NCBI GenBank assembly: GCA_947379755.1
Contig: CANCOC010000001.1
Coordinates: 38,830-102,829 of the forward strand
From: Alcaligenaceae bacterium
GTDB lineage: Bacteria; Pseudomonadota; Gammaproteobacteria; Burkholderiales; Burkholderiaceae_B
DNA: 64,000 nt
Reading direction: 5' to 3'
A program made the position numbers and the translations under genes. This document shows, piece by piece, positions 34,683-42,542 of the stretch. Every line of letters starts with the position of its first letter. Position 1 is the first letter of the stretch. The notes beneath the pieces are model-generated. The model had not been told where the DNA came from, made no database searches, and saw nothing but the letters and a program-made list of their open reading frames with translations.

Positions 34683-35891
34683 ATGAAGCTTCTTGAACCA
34701 TTCCTGAACTGGCAATCCGAGATCCAGGCAATTCGCCGGGATATTCATGCCCATCCTGAACTCTCCTACGAGGAGCACCGCACTTGCGAAGTCGTGGCTG
34801 CCGCACTCGAAAAATGGGGAATCACTGTCCATCGCGGACTGGGTGGCACGGGCGTCGTCGGCGAAATCAGAGGGCGTGCAGGCGCTTCAGGCGTACTCGG
34901 AGCGGGCGCCATCGGTATGCGCGCCGACCTCGATGCACTCCCGATGCAGGAAATCAACACCTTTGCCCATGCCAGCCAGCACCCTGGGAAAATGCACAGC
35001 TGCGGTCATGATGGCCACACGGCGATGCTGCTCAACGCTGCGCGTTACCTGGCTGAGCACAGGAACTTTGACGGTACGGTCTACGTGATTTTTCAGCCTG
35101 CCGAAGAAGGTGGTGCTGGTGCACAAAAAATGATTGATGATGGCTTGTTTAAAAAATTCCCGATGCAGGCCGTGTTCGGCATGCATAACTGGCCTGGCAT
35201 CCCGGTCGGAAACTTTGCCCTGACCTCAGGCCCGATGATGGCCTCAAGCAATGAATTCTGCATCACAGTGCGTGGCAAGGGTGCCCATGGTGGCATGCCT
35301 CATCTGGGGGTCGATCCGATCATGACTTCCGTACAGATCGCGCAGACACTGCAAACTATCGTCACCCGCAACCGTCATCCGCTCGAGGCTGCGGTCCTGA
35401 GCATTACACAAATCCATGGTGGCAGTGCAGACAATGTGATCCCAACCGAAGTCATCATGCGCGGGACCGTCCGGACATTCACCCTTGAAACCCTCGACCT
35501 GATCGAACAACGCATGGGTGAGGTCATCGCCAGCAGTGCCAGCGCCATGGGTGCTACAGCAGATTTCTCCTTTGTGCGCAGCTACCCACCCACCATTAAC
35601 CACGCCAAAGAAACTGCATTCTGCGCCGCGGTCATGAAAGGTATTGTCGGAGCCGGACACGTAGATGATCACGTTCAACCCTCCATGGGCGCCGAAGACT
35701 TTTCCTACATGCTCCAGGAAGTACCCGGCTGCTATGTCTGGATTGGCAACGGCCAGGGCGACCACCGCGATGCGGGGCACGGTCTTGGCCCCTGCATGCT
35801 CCATAACGGCTCATACGACTTCAATGATGAGCTGCTGCCGCTGGGTGCAACCTACTGGGTCAAACTGGCGGAGGAGTGGTTTAAGCAGTAG
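34683..35891 (+). CDS. M20 family amidohydrolase, hippurate hydrolase/N-acyl amino acid type
   Basis: This 402-residue dizinc hydrolase has IRRDIHAHPELSYEEHRT near the N-terminus, GMRADLDALPMQE, KMHSCGHDGHTAML (Cys-x-His metal site), PAEEGGAGAQKMI, FGMHNWPG and the C-terminal MGAEDFSYML. The central lid domain (about 185-305) contains GAHGGMPHLGVDPI. Members cleave N-acyl or N-benzoyl amino acids. Its exact substrate is unknown. A YeiH-type exporter gene follows 39 bases downstream. Confidence 0.93.
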   Translation: MKLLEPFLNWQSEIQAIRRDIHAHPELSYEEHRTCEVVAAALEKWGITVHRGLGGTGVVGEIRGRAGASGVLGAGAIGMRADLDALPMQEINTFAHASQHPGKMHSCGHDGHTAMLLNAARYLAEHRNFDGTVYVIFQPAEEGGAGAQKMIDDGLFKKFPMQAVFGMHNWPGIPVGNFALTSGPMMASSNEFCITVRGKGAHGGMPHLGVDPIMTSVQIAQTLQTIVTRNRHPLEAAVLSITQIHGGSADNVIPTEVIMRGTVRTFTLETLDLIEQRMGEVIASSASAMGATADFSFVRSYPPTINHAKETAFCAAVMKGIVGAGHVDDHVQPSMGAEDFSYMLQEVPGCYVWIGNGQGDHRDAGHGLGPCMLHNGSYDFNDELLPLGATYWVKLAEEWFKQ

Positions 35892-35930
35892 TATCTCGGT
35901 GATTCCTAAATTACCGATGGTTATTTACTT

Positions 35931-36974
35931 ATGTCCGAACCACTGAAATCCGGCCTGTCGCCCTGGCGAGACAAAGTCAATGGCATGTTGTTTGTTGGCT
36001 TGCTGGCAGCGGCAGTGGTTCAACTCGCTGCCATTCCAGGAATCAAGACACTAGGCTTTAGCCCTTTGGTCGTGGGGATTGTCTGCGGCATGCTGTATGG
36101 CAACTTTTTACGTGGCACCATGCCTGCAGACTGGGGGGTGGGCGTGAACTGGACGGCACGCCGTTTATTACGCATCGCCGTGGCCTTCTATGGCCTGAAC
36201 ATCAGCATTCAACAAATTGCCGAAGTTGGCCTGCCAGGTCTGATTGTTTCTGTTGGTATTGTCTTGTCCGTCCTTCTGGTTGGCACATTTATCGGTACCC
36301 GCGTACTCAAACTTGATCGCGACACCGCTATTTTGACCTCAGCCGGCAGCGCAATCTGCGGTGCCGCTGCGGTACTCGCCTTCGAGTCCACGCTGAAGGC
36401 CGCGCCCCACAAAAGCGCAGTGGCCGTTGCAACGGTCGTGCTTTTCGGCACGATTTCCATGTTTCTGTACCCCTTGTTGTATCAACTGGGCTGGATGGAT
36501 ATGGATCCACGCACCTTTGGTATCTTTCTGGGCGGAACCATTCACGAAGTTGCTCAGGTCGTTGGCGCCTCAAGCAATATTGGCCCGGTGACAACCGAAG
36601 TCGCCACGATCGTCAAAATGACCCGTGTCGCGCTGCTGGTTCCTTTGCTCATTGTGCTGGGAGTCTGGCTGCAGCGTACTGCGAGTACCGGTCTGACAGC
36701 CGGTGCAGCCAAACCAAAGCTGCCGATCCCCTGGTTTGCCATTTTTTTCCTGGTGTTTGCATTGATTAACTCTGCAGACATCATCCCGGCCAGCGTACTT
36801 CAAACACTGCGCGCTCTGGATATCTTTGCGTTGACGATGGCAATGACCGCTCTAGGAATCGAAACACGCTTTTCCCAGATGCGCAAGGCGGGACCCAAAG
36901 TCCTGGCCCTGGCCTTCATCCTCTTTCTGATGCTGTCCTTTGGTGGTTATACCCTGGTCAAAATCGCCGTTTAG
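35931..36974 (+). CDS. YeiH/UPF0324 family putative sulfate exporter
   Basis: This 347-residue membrane protein has about ten hydrophobic helices and typical YeiH motifs: FSPLVVGIVCGMLYGN, GSAICGAAAVLAFESTL and FGIFLGGTIHEVAQVVGAS. The family is annotated as putative sulfate exporters, but biochemical proof is sparse. It may be co-transcribed with the M20 hydrolase. The substrate is uncertain. Confidence 0.9.
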   Translation: MSEPLKSGLSPWRDKVNGMLFVGLLAAAVVQLAAIPGIKTLGFSPLVVGIVCGMLYGNFLRGTMPADWGVGVNWTARRLLRIAVAFYGLNISIQQIAEVGLPGLIVSVGIVLSVLLVGTFIGTRVLKLDRDTAILTSAGSAICGAAAVLAFESTLKAAPHKSAVAVATVVLFGTISMFLYPLLYQLGWMDMDPRTFGIFLGGTIHEVAQVVGASSNIGPVTTEVATIVKMTRVALLVPLLIVLGVWLQRTASTGLTAGAAKPKLPIPWFAIFFLVFALINSADIIPASVLQTLRALDIFALTMAMTALGIETRFSQMRKAGPKVLALAFILFLMLSFGGYTLVKIAV

Positions 36975-37057
36975 CATTCAGTCATCAAATGAAACACGGG
37001 CTTGGCATTTTTCCTGCATAATCAGTAGGAACCCTAGTTTGCCTGATACGGTATTTC

Positions 37058-38524
37058 ATGACGCAAACCCCCCTCGAACCGACAGCCTCTGTTCGCCGTC
37101 TGGACCCTGAAGATTCGCAGCTTGCTCTTGCCCAAGTGCAAGAGCTGCTGCATCGTCACGAGCTCGTCGAAAATCTGGTGCACCGGCAAGAAGAAAACGA
37201 CGATCGCGCCGAGTTAGTCGAGGGTTTACTGCAGCGCCAGCACGAAACCGAAATCAAAGTGCTGGTCAACGACCTGCACCCCGCAGATATTGCCTTTATT
37301 CTCGAGTCACTCCCAAAAACTGCACGCCAGATGATCTGGCGTCTGGTCAGTGCCGAACATGATGCAGACGTATTGCTTGAGGTCGATGACTGGGTCCGTG
37401 AGTCACTCATCGAGGCCATGGATCGCAAAGATCTGGTCGCCGCAACCGAAGGCATGGATGCCGACGAGCTTGCCGACCTGGCACCCGATCTGCCACCCGA
37501 TGTGGTCGCAGAAGTTCAAAAAGGCCTCACAGTCCAAGAGCGCGCACGCCTGATCGAGGCCATGGGCTACCCCGACGATAGCGTTGGCGGCATCATGGAC
37601 TTCGAAATGGTGCGTGTGCGCGATGATGTTTCACTTGAAGTCGTGTTGCGCTACCTGAGACACCTGCCAGAGTTGCCCGACCACACTGATCAGATTTTCG
37701 TGGTTGATCGCAATGACAAACTACTCGGCACTCTCACCCTGTCCTCACTGCTTGTAAACGAACCTGAAATTGAAGTGCGCCAGGTCATGGGGACCGAATA
37801 CCTGTCTTTGAGCCCGCTTGACTCTGATGCGGATGCTGCCGGTGCATTCGAACGCTACGATCTGGTGTCCGCCCCTGTCGTTGATGATCTGGGCCGCCTG
37901 ATTGGTCGCGTTACGATCTCAGAGGTCGTGGACGTGATCCGTGAGGACTCTGACGAACAAGCGCTGTCTCGTGCAGGTATGCAAGAAGAAGACATCTTTG
38001 CACCCATCATGATGGCTCTGCGTAACCGTGCGCCCTGGCTGCTGCTCAATCTGTGCACGGCAGCCATCGCATCGTTTGTTGCCTCACGTTTCGAAGAAAC
38101 AGTCAGCACCATTGTGATGCTGGCTTTTCTGATGTCGATCGTTGCAGGCATTGGTGGCAACTCTGGCAATCAAACAATGACACTTATTATTCGTGCGCTG
38201 GCTGTGGGCCGGATCACGGACAAGAACGTCTGGCAACTCGTCAAGCGTGAAATGCTTGTGACCTTTTTAGTCGGGCTGGTGGGGTCTGCCGTCGCGGCAG
38301 TCTTTGCCTGGGCCATCTCTAAATCGATTCCCATTGCAATCGTGATGATGGCAGCGATGATCTGCAATATGCTGATTGGCGCAATGATTGGTGTACTGGT
38401 GCCTGTGGTTCGCACACGCTTTGGCAAAGATCCCGCGATGGGCTCTTCGGTACTACTGACCTTTGCAACAGATTCGCTTGGATTTTTTATATTTCTAGGT
38501 CTGGCAACACTTTTTCTAATTTAG
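37058..38524 (+). CDS. mgtE: Magnesium transporter
   Basis: This 488-residue transporter has the MgtE cytosolic N domain of superhelical repeats (about residues 45-160, with LVNDLHPADIAFILESLP). Two CBS domains follow (about 165-290, with VRQVMGTEYLSLSPLDSDADA and DLVSAPVVDDLGRLIGRVTI), then a plug helix and five transmembrane helices from about 325 with GIGGNSGNQTMTLIIRALAVG. The N and CBS domains sense cytosolic Mg. It stands alone between the YeiH gene and the convergent cupin gene. Confidence 0.95.
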   Translation: MTQTPLEPTASVRRLDPEDSQLALAQVQELLHRHELVENLVHRQEENDDRAELVEGLLQRQHETEIKVLVNDLHPADIAFILESLPKTARQMIWRLVSAEHDADVLLEVDDWVRESLIEAMDRKDLVAATEGMDADELADLAPDLPPDVVAEVQKGLTVQERARLIEAMGYPDDSVGGIMDFEMVRVRDDVSLEVVLRYLRHLPELPDHTDQIFVVDRNDKLLGTLTLSSLLVNEPEIEVRQVMGTEYLSLSPLDSDADAAGAFERYDLVSAPVVDDLGRLIGRVTISEVVDVIREDSDEQALSRAGMQEEDIFAPIMMALRNRAPWLLLNLCTAAIASFVASRFEETVSTIVMLAFLMSIVAGIGGNSGNQTMTLIIRALAVGRITDKNVWQLVKREMLVTFLVGLVGSAVAAVFAWAISKSIPIAIVMMAAMICNMLIGAMIGVLVPVVRTRFGKDPAMGSSVLLTFATDSLGFFIFLGLATLFLI

Positions 38525-38530
38525 AAAAAC

Positions 38531-39142
38531 TTATCCCGGAAGTATTTTTTCTGACCAGGGCAGTACACGATTAACGTGTGTCGCAATGCGCCCACTATCC
38601 ATGCCATAGACATGAACAGACATGGCAGGCTGGGTCCCGGCATTCCCCAGTCGGTGAATCAACTCAAGACCTGCGTGGCCGCAGACGCTCTGCCCTGCAC
38701 TGCGGATCACTTTGTTAAAGAGATAGGCCTGTTGAGCCGTGCGATCCCACTCATAATGCGACTCAGTCAACTCACCGGCAAGCACCCGATAGGTACACCA
38801 GGTGTGGTGAGCATGTACCGGGCTGAATTGCTGTGGCCCCCATATCAGTGCAACGACGGTAAATCTCCCCTTTGGATCAGCATGCAGAATATGCCGGGTA
38901 TACGTCTGCTCGGATACCGGCATGCTACTGAGCAAGTCAGCCAGTTTTGCGGCCGCACCCCCAGCGAGGCCGTCATTCAGGGCCTGCCTGACTGCGTAGG
39001 GCACAAGATCAGCCTGATCCATGCATGCACGCTCGATCTGCTCGACAGTGGCGGGCAAATGTCTTGCCAGCAGCGACTGCGCACGTAACGCGCGTGGCCT
39101 GGTGGGTGTAGGGTGCTCTGAGGGGCTTAAGTGATTTTCCAT
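38531..39142 (-). CDS. Cupin thiol dioxygenase, cysteine dioxygenase-like
   Basis: This cupin of about 203 residues has PQQFSPVHAHHTWCTYRVLAGELTESHYEW (about residues 106-135), where the histidines supply iron ligands, and a further His in ELIHRLGNAG. Cysteine dioxygenase and 3-mercaptopropionate dioxygenase share this layout and oxidise thiols to sulfinic acids. The start at 39142 has AGAGG very close; a TTG start at 39160 is the alternative. It is divergent from a DecR-like Lrp regulator with two palindromes between them, suggesting cysteine-controlled thiol oxidation. Confidence 0.8.
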   Translation of the reverse strand: MENHLSPSEHPTPTRPRALRAQSLLARHLPATVEQIERACMDQADLVPYAVRQALNDGLAGGAAAKLADLLSSMPVSEQTYTRHILHADPKGRFTVVALIWGPQQFSPVHAHHTWCTYRVLAGELTESHYEWDRTAQQAYLFNKVIRSAGQSVCGHAGLELIHRLGNAGTQPAMSVHVYGMDSGRIATHVNRVLPWSEKILPG

Positions 39143-39188
39143 CCCTCTTATCTTATTCAAACAAGATGAAAAATAATTTGCTTTTTCT

Positions 39189-39201
39189 GTCTAAAATAGA
39201 C
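39189..39201. promoter_or_regulatory. Candidate Lrp/DecR operator 1
   Basis: GTCTA-AAA-TAGAC is a perfect palindrome in the 105-base space between the thiol dioxygenase and the Lrp-family regulator. AT-rich palindromes of 13-15 bases are typical Lrp-family sites. Confidence 0.5.
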
Positions 39202-39207
39202 TTTTAT

Positions 39208-39222
39208 TAGAATAACTTTCTA
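39208..39222. promoter_or_regulatory. Candidate Lrp/DecR operator 2
   Basis: TAGAA-TAACT-TTCTA is a 15-base palindrome whose centre is 20 bases from that of operator 1. That is about two helical turns, so the two sites face the same side of the DNA, as expected for an Lrp octamer. Confidence 0.5.
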
Positions 39223-39247
39223 TTTTTAATTAATAAAAGAGTAAAAA

Positions 39248-39715
39248 ATGCCAATCGACAAAAAAGACCGTGAAATTCTTCGTTTACTGCAGTCCGATGC
39301 GACCATGTCGCTTGCCGATCTGGCCGCTGCAGTCAACCTTACACCGACCCCTTGCTGGAGACGCATGCAAAAGCTGCAATCCGATGGAGTGATCAAGAAG
39401 CAGGTTGCCATTTGTGATGCAAACAAGTTGAATTTGGGATTGACCACATTTGTCACTATTCGTACCAGTCAGCACAGCGAAGACTGGATGAAGCGATTTG
39501 TGGATGGCGCAACCAGCATCCCAGAAATTGTTGAAATTTATCGTTTGAGTGGCGATGCGGACTACTTGCTGAAAATAATGGTGCCCGACATCAGTAGCTA
39601 TGACAGTGTCTATAAAAAACTCATTCGTTCAGTCGAACTGCTGGATGTCAGTTCGGCCTTTGCGATGGAGACGATCAAATGCACGACCGCGCTCCCGCTT
39701 GATTACGCGGCATAG
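39248..39715 (+). CDS. Lrp/AsnC regulator, DecR-like
   Basis: This 155-residue regulator has a helix-turn-helix (IDKKDREILRLLQSDATMSLADLAAAVNLTPTPCWRRMQKLQSDG) and a RAM ligand-binding domain with GLTTFVTIRTSQHSEDWMKRF, LSGDADYLLKIMV and SSAFAMETIKCTTALPL. The TPTPCWRRMQ helix and the S-S-x-x-W-x-x-F and FAMExIKxTTxLP segments closely resemble E. coli DecR (YbaO), which senses cysteine and activates its detoxification. It is divergent from a thiol dioxygenase gene and probably controls it. Confidence 0.9.
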   Translation: MPIDKKDREILRLLQSDATMSLADLAAAVNLTPTPCWRRMQKLQSDGVIKKQVAICDANKLNLGLTTFVTIRTSQHSEDWMKRFVDGATSIPEIVEIYRLSGDADYLLKIMVPDISSYDSVYKKLIRSVELLDVSSAFAMETIKCTTALPLDYAA

Positions 39716-39721
39716 TTACCG

Positions 39722-40780
39722 CTAGCCACCGGCATCCGTCGTGCGCACTTCGGAGGTCCAGGACTGCATCAGGGTGTAGGTCACCGCTAACGCGACAGGA
39801 CCGACAAAAATCCCGATCAAACCAAAACTCAGCAATCCCCCGATCACACCTACAAAAATCAGCAACAGAGGTAAGTCAGCACCACGTCTGATCAGAACAG
39901 GTCGCAAAAAGTTATCGATACTGGCAACCAGCAAACCCCAGACAAACAAAGCCGTTGCCCAACCGTGATCTCCGGTCCAGTACATCCAGGCCACTGCAGG
40001 AAACAACACGAGACTGGGTCCGACTTGCGCGATACACAACATAAGCATCAAGGCGGACAATACTGCCGCATAGGGCACGCCTGCAACAGCCAGACCGATT
40101 CCACCCAGAAAAGTCTGAACAATCGCGGTCGCCCCCACGCCAAGCGCCACACCACGAATGGCTTGTCCGGCAAGAATCATCGAGTTTTCACCACGGTCAC
40201 CAGCCAGACGTCGCCCAAAGCTTCGAACCATCTGAGCAGCCTCTTCGCCTGAGGTATACAAAATCGCCGCGATCGCAACTGCCAGTAAAAACTGGATCAG
40301 CATACCGCCCAACCCCCCAAACTGGGTCAACACCCATTTGCCAGTGCCCGCTGCGTAAGGTGTCACATGCTCAATCAGCCCTGCAGCCCCGCCCGCGACA
40401 AAATCATTCCAGGTATCAAAGGCCTTACTACCGACCAGGGGAATGGTCTTGACCCATGCCGGAGGCAATGGCAATCCATTTGTTGCCAGATTCTTGCCAA
40501 GTGTCACAACCTGATCCGAACGGTCAGCGATCGTACTGATTGCCCACCATAAAGGTAAAACAAGCAAAAGCAACATGCCAATTGTCATGACCGCGACCGC
40601 TGGACCGCGCCTGCCGCCAAAAATCTTCTGCAGTGCTTTCAACCAGGGCCAGGTCGCCACCACGATCATGGTTGCCCACACCGTTGCCGCCAGAAAAGGG
40701 CGCAGCACCCATAGGGAGAGCGCAATCAGTCCTACGATAAAAAATACCGCCAGAGTGTTACGCGTCAGATCGTGATGCAT
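39722..40780 (-). CDS. AI-2E family transporter
   Basis: This membrane protein of about 352 residues starts at 40780 (MHHDLTRNTLAVFFIVGLIALSLWVLRPF). It has paired N-terminal helices, a long polar middle segment and C-terminal helices including the glycine-rich LLLIFVGVIGGLLSFGLIGIFVGPVALAV. Family members were proposed as autoinducer-2 exporters, but several are sodium/proton antiporters, so the function is uncertain. It converges on the Lrp gene with six bases between the two stop codons. Confidence 0.88.
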   Translation of the reverse strand: MHHDLTRNTLAVFFIVGLIALSLWVLRPFLAATVWATMIVVATWPWLKALQKIFGGRRGPAVAVMTIGMLLLLVLPLWWAISTIADRSDQVVTLGKNLATNGLPLPPAWVKTIPLVGSKAFDTWNDFVAGGAAGLIEHVTPYAAGTGKWVLTQFGGLGGMLIQFLLAVAIAAILYTSGEEAAQMVRSFGRRLAGDRGENSMILAGQAIRGVALGVGATAIVQTFLGGIGLAVAGVPYAAVLSALMLMLCIAQVGPSLVLFPAVAWMYWTGDHGWATALFVWGLLVASIDNFLRPVLIRRGADLPLLLIFVGVIGGLLSFGLIGIFVGPVALAVTYTLMQSWTSEVRTTDAGG

Positions 40781-40848
40781 GGCAAATCCAATAAAAAAGT
40801 AAATCTGGGACAATGCTGCTTATATAACCCAAAAGATCAGGCTGTGCG

Positions 40849-41286
40849 ATGACAACACAACAAGAAATCATTCAGATCATGCAAGCTACACCTGCAAAAG
40901 GCTTTGTGGCAAAGCGCTTTTTCCACGTCATTGCAGAGCGCCACGTCGAGAATATCTTTGAACGGCTCGCCCAGGATGAAAAATTCTACAGCTTCATTTT
41001 GCTGCCAAATTCAAAAAAACAACCCAGCGAAGCGTTGATCTGCACAGACTCAAGAATCATGGTCTGGAATAACGAATTTGCAGAGGATGACGAAATCGCG
41101 CTGGATCAGATTGAATCCACCCACCTCGACCGTGGCTGGTGGTCCAGTACGCTATCCCTCTATCAGTCGGGCAACAAGCAAGGTGCTTGCTGGAAGTTCA
41201 AATGCGAAACAGAAGTCATGGCAGCTTTTGAGCAATCGGTCCTGCAAGCAAAAGCAGATCGCCACGCATCGGTCAATCGTGGATAA
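40849..41286 (+). CDS. Small PH-like protein of unknown function
   Basis: This 145-residue protein has no signal peptide or membrane helix. The segment DEKFYSFILLPNSKKQPSEALICTDSRIMVWNNE, then EIALDQIESTHLDRGWWSSTLSLYQSG and a C-terminal helix AAFEQSVLQAKA, follows the pattern of bacterial PH-like (YokE/bPH) domains: seven beta strands and a closing helix. I cannot name a family member with certainty. It is divergent from the AI-2E gene, 68 bases apart. Confidence 0.7.
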   Translation: MTTQQEIIQIMQATPAKGFVAKRFFHVIAERHVENIFERLAQDEKFYSFILLPNSKKQPSEALICTDSRIMVWNNEFAEDDEIALDQIESTHLDRGWWSSTLSLYQSGNKQGACWKFKCETEVMAAFEQSVLQAKADRHASVNRG

Positions 41287-41354
41287 ACTTCACAGCGCCT
41301 TGACCACTGAACGGCGATCATGACTGAAGGCCCCAGTCAACATATCTGACCGCA

Positions 41355-42464
41355 TTAATTCAAAGGCAGGTATGTCTGGGCCATATTCATTTTGATGGTT
41401 TGAATATCCTTGGCATTCATATCGGCCTTTTTCATATCAAAGGCTTGGGCATTGGTATTTTCAAAGGGCTTCACGTAGTACATCATGTTTTTGTTGTCTG
41501 CGACCACGGTCCACTCGGTGATCTCAAATCCACCCGATCCGCCGCCGTAGGGATTGCTGGCTGGCAGCGTAATCGCTCCTGGTGGAATGTCAAAGCTACC
41601 CAGAATATGCCAGGCCGTGTTGACTTGCTGCTCAGAAGATACATCGGTTGGTGCGGAGTTTGACAAAAATATCGCACGAATAAATCGGCTAGGACTCAAA
41701 AAGTCACCTGGCATACCATGCAGACCACTTCCGGAACTGGGTGCATTGAATGTTGCACCATTGATCACAACGGGTGGGCGCTCAACTTTAGTCAAGTTGG
41801 AGTAATTGCCGATACTGTTCAGGTGTTCATTGAACTCAGGGTCATTGGTCAGAACGGAGGTAGGATTGTCTGTGATGACGAGCTGACCCTTGAGGTATTC
41901 CACAACAATGCTTTTGCCTGCTCGATCATGCAAAGTCATATGAACCGGTGCTGACTGATTGTGATAAGCCGGAATTGTCGATTTGTTGACAAGAATTTTT
42001 TTCAGACCTTCTTTGACTTCCTCAACCGTTGCGAAATTTGTCAGTGCATAAATCAGCAACTGTGCAGAAGAAATGCTCCTGGTCGCTTCCGCAGCCGACA
42101 CGTCCTGATACATCGCCGTGTTGGGTGCATTTAACAAACCACCCACCAGACCTTTTTCGTTCATACCATCCAGCAAAATAGGCAAATTGACACCATTCAT
42201 GCCAACAGCAGCATATTTTGTGGTCCAGTTCAGCCCTGTCCCTGGCTTGCCATCAATACCCACGCCTGGAAGTTTGAAGTTTCTGGGCACCATGATGACA
42301 TCGGATTTAAGTGGGAAACCAAACTCCATCGTCCGGCCATAGACAAATCCGCCGTCATTTCCCTTTAGCAGAAAGCTCGTGCATGCAAGTGTCGTCAGAG
42401 GTGAAAGCACCATCGAACCAGAAATGACGCAAGCGAATATTTTTTTAATAAATTTTTTTTTCAT
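41355..42464 (-). CDS. Exported Ntn hydrolase, choloylglycine hydrolase/penicillin V acylase family
   Basis: This is a linear amide C-N hydrolase of about 369 residues. The start at 42464 has GGAGAGG upstream. A Sec signal peptide (MKKKFIKKIFACVISGSMVLSPLTTLA) ends directly before Cys28, so cleavage would expose the catalytic N-terminal cysteine without further processing. GGFVYGRTMEFG (active-site Arg) and FVVCD-like strands, VNLPILLDGMNEKGLVGGLLN and the late GGSGGFEITEWTVVAD fit the family. Gram-negative periplasmic members can cleave penicillin V or acyl-homoserine lactones. The substrate here is unknown. Confidence 0.88.
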   Translation of the reverse strand: MKKKFIKKIFACVISGSMVLSPLTTLACTSFLLKGNDGGFVYGRTMEFGFPLKSDVIMVPRNFKLPGVGIDGKPGTGLNWTTKYAAVGMNGVNLPILLDGMNEKGLVGGLLNAPNTAMYQDVSAAEATRSISSAQLLIYALTNFATVEEVKEGLKKILVNKSTIPAYHNQSAPVHMTLHDRAGKSIVVEYLKGQLVITDNPTSVLTNDPEFNEHLNSIGNYSNLTKVERPPVVINGATFNAPSSGSGLHGMPGDFLSPSRFIRAIFLSNSAPTDVSSEQQVNTAWHILGSFDIPPGAITLPASNPYGGGSGGFEITEWTVVADNKNMMYYVKPFENTNAQAFDMKKADMNAKDIQTIKMNMAQTYLPLN

Positions 42465-42474
42465 GGACCTCTCC

Positions 42475-42516
42475 AAAATAAAAACCTCACTGAACTGTGC
42501 GCTCAATGAGGTTTTT
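42475..42516 (-). terminator. Intrinsic terminator of secA
   Basis: On the minus strand AAAACCTCA and TGAGGTTTT (42481-42489 with 42507-42515) form a nine-base stem with an inner TGA/TCA pairing, followed by a T-rich TTTTTATTTT run. It lies 27 bases after the secA stop and 17 bases before the Ntn hydrolase start codon. Confidence 0.8.
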
Positions 42517-42542
42517 ACCAGCCATTAAACAGTTGCCAGAAT

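Noticed and set aside
38508..38532. AT-rich near-palindrome at the mgtE stop as a terminator
   Set aside because: The stem is all A-T except one pair and its loop is too short to form a stable RNA hairpin.
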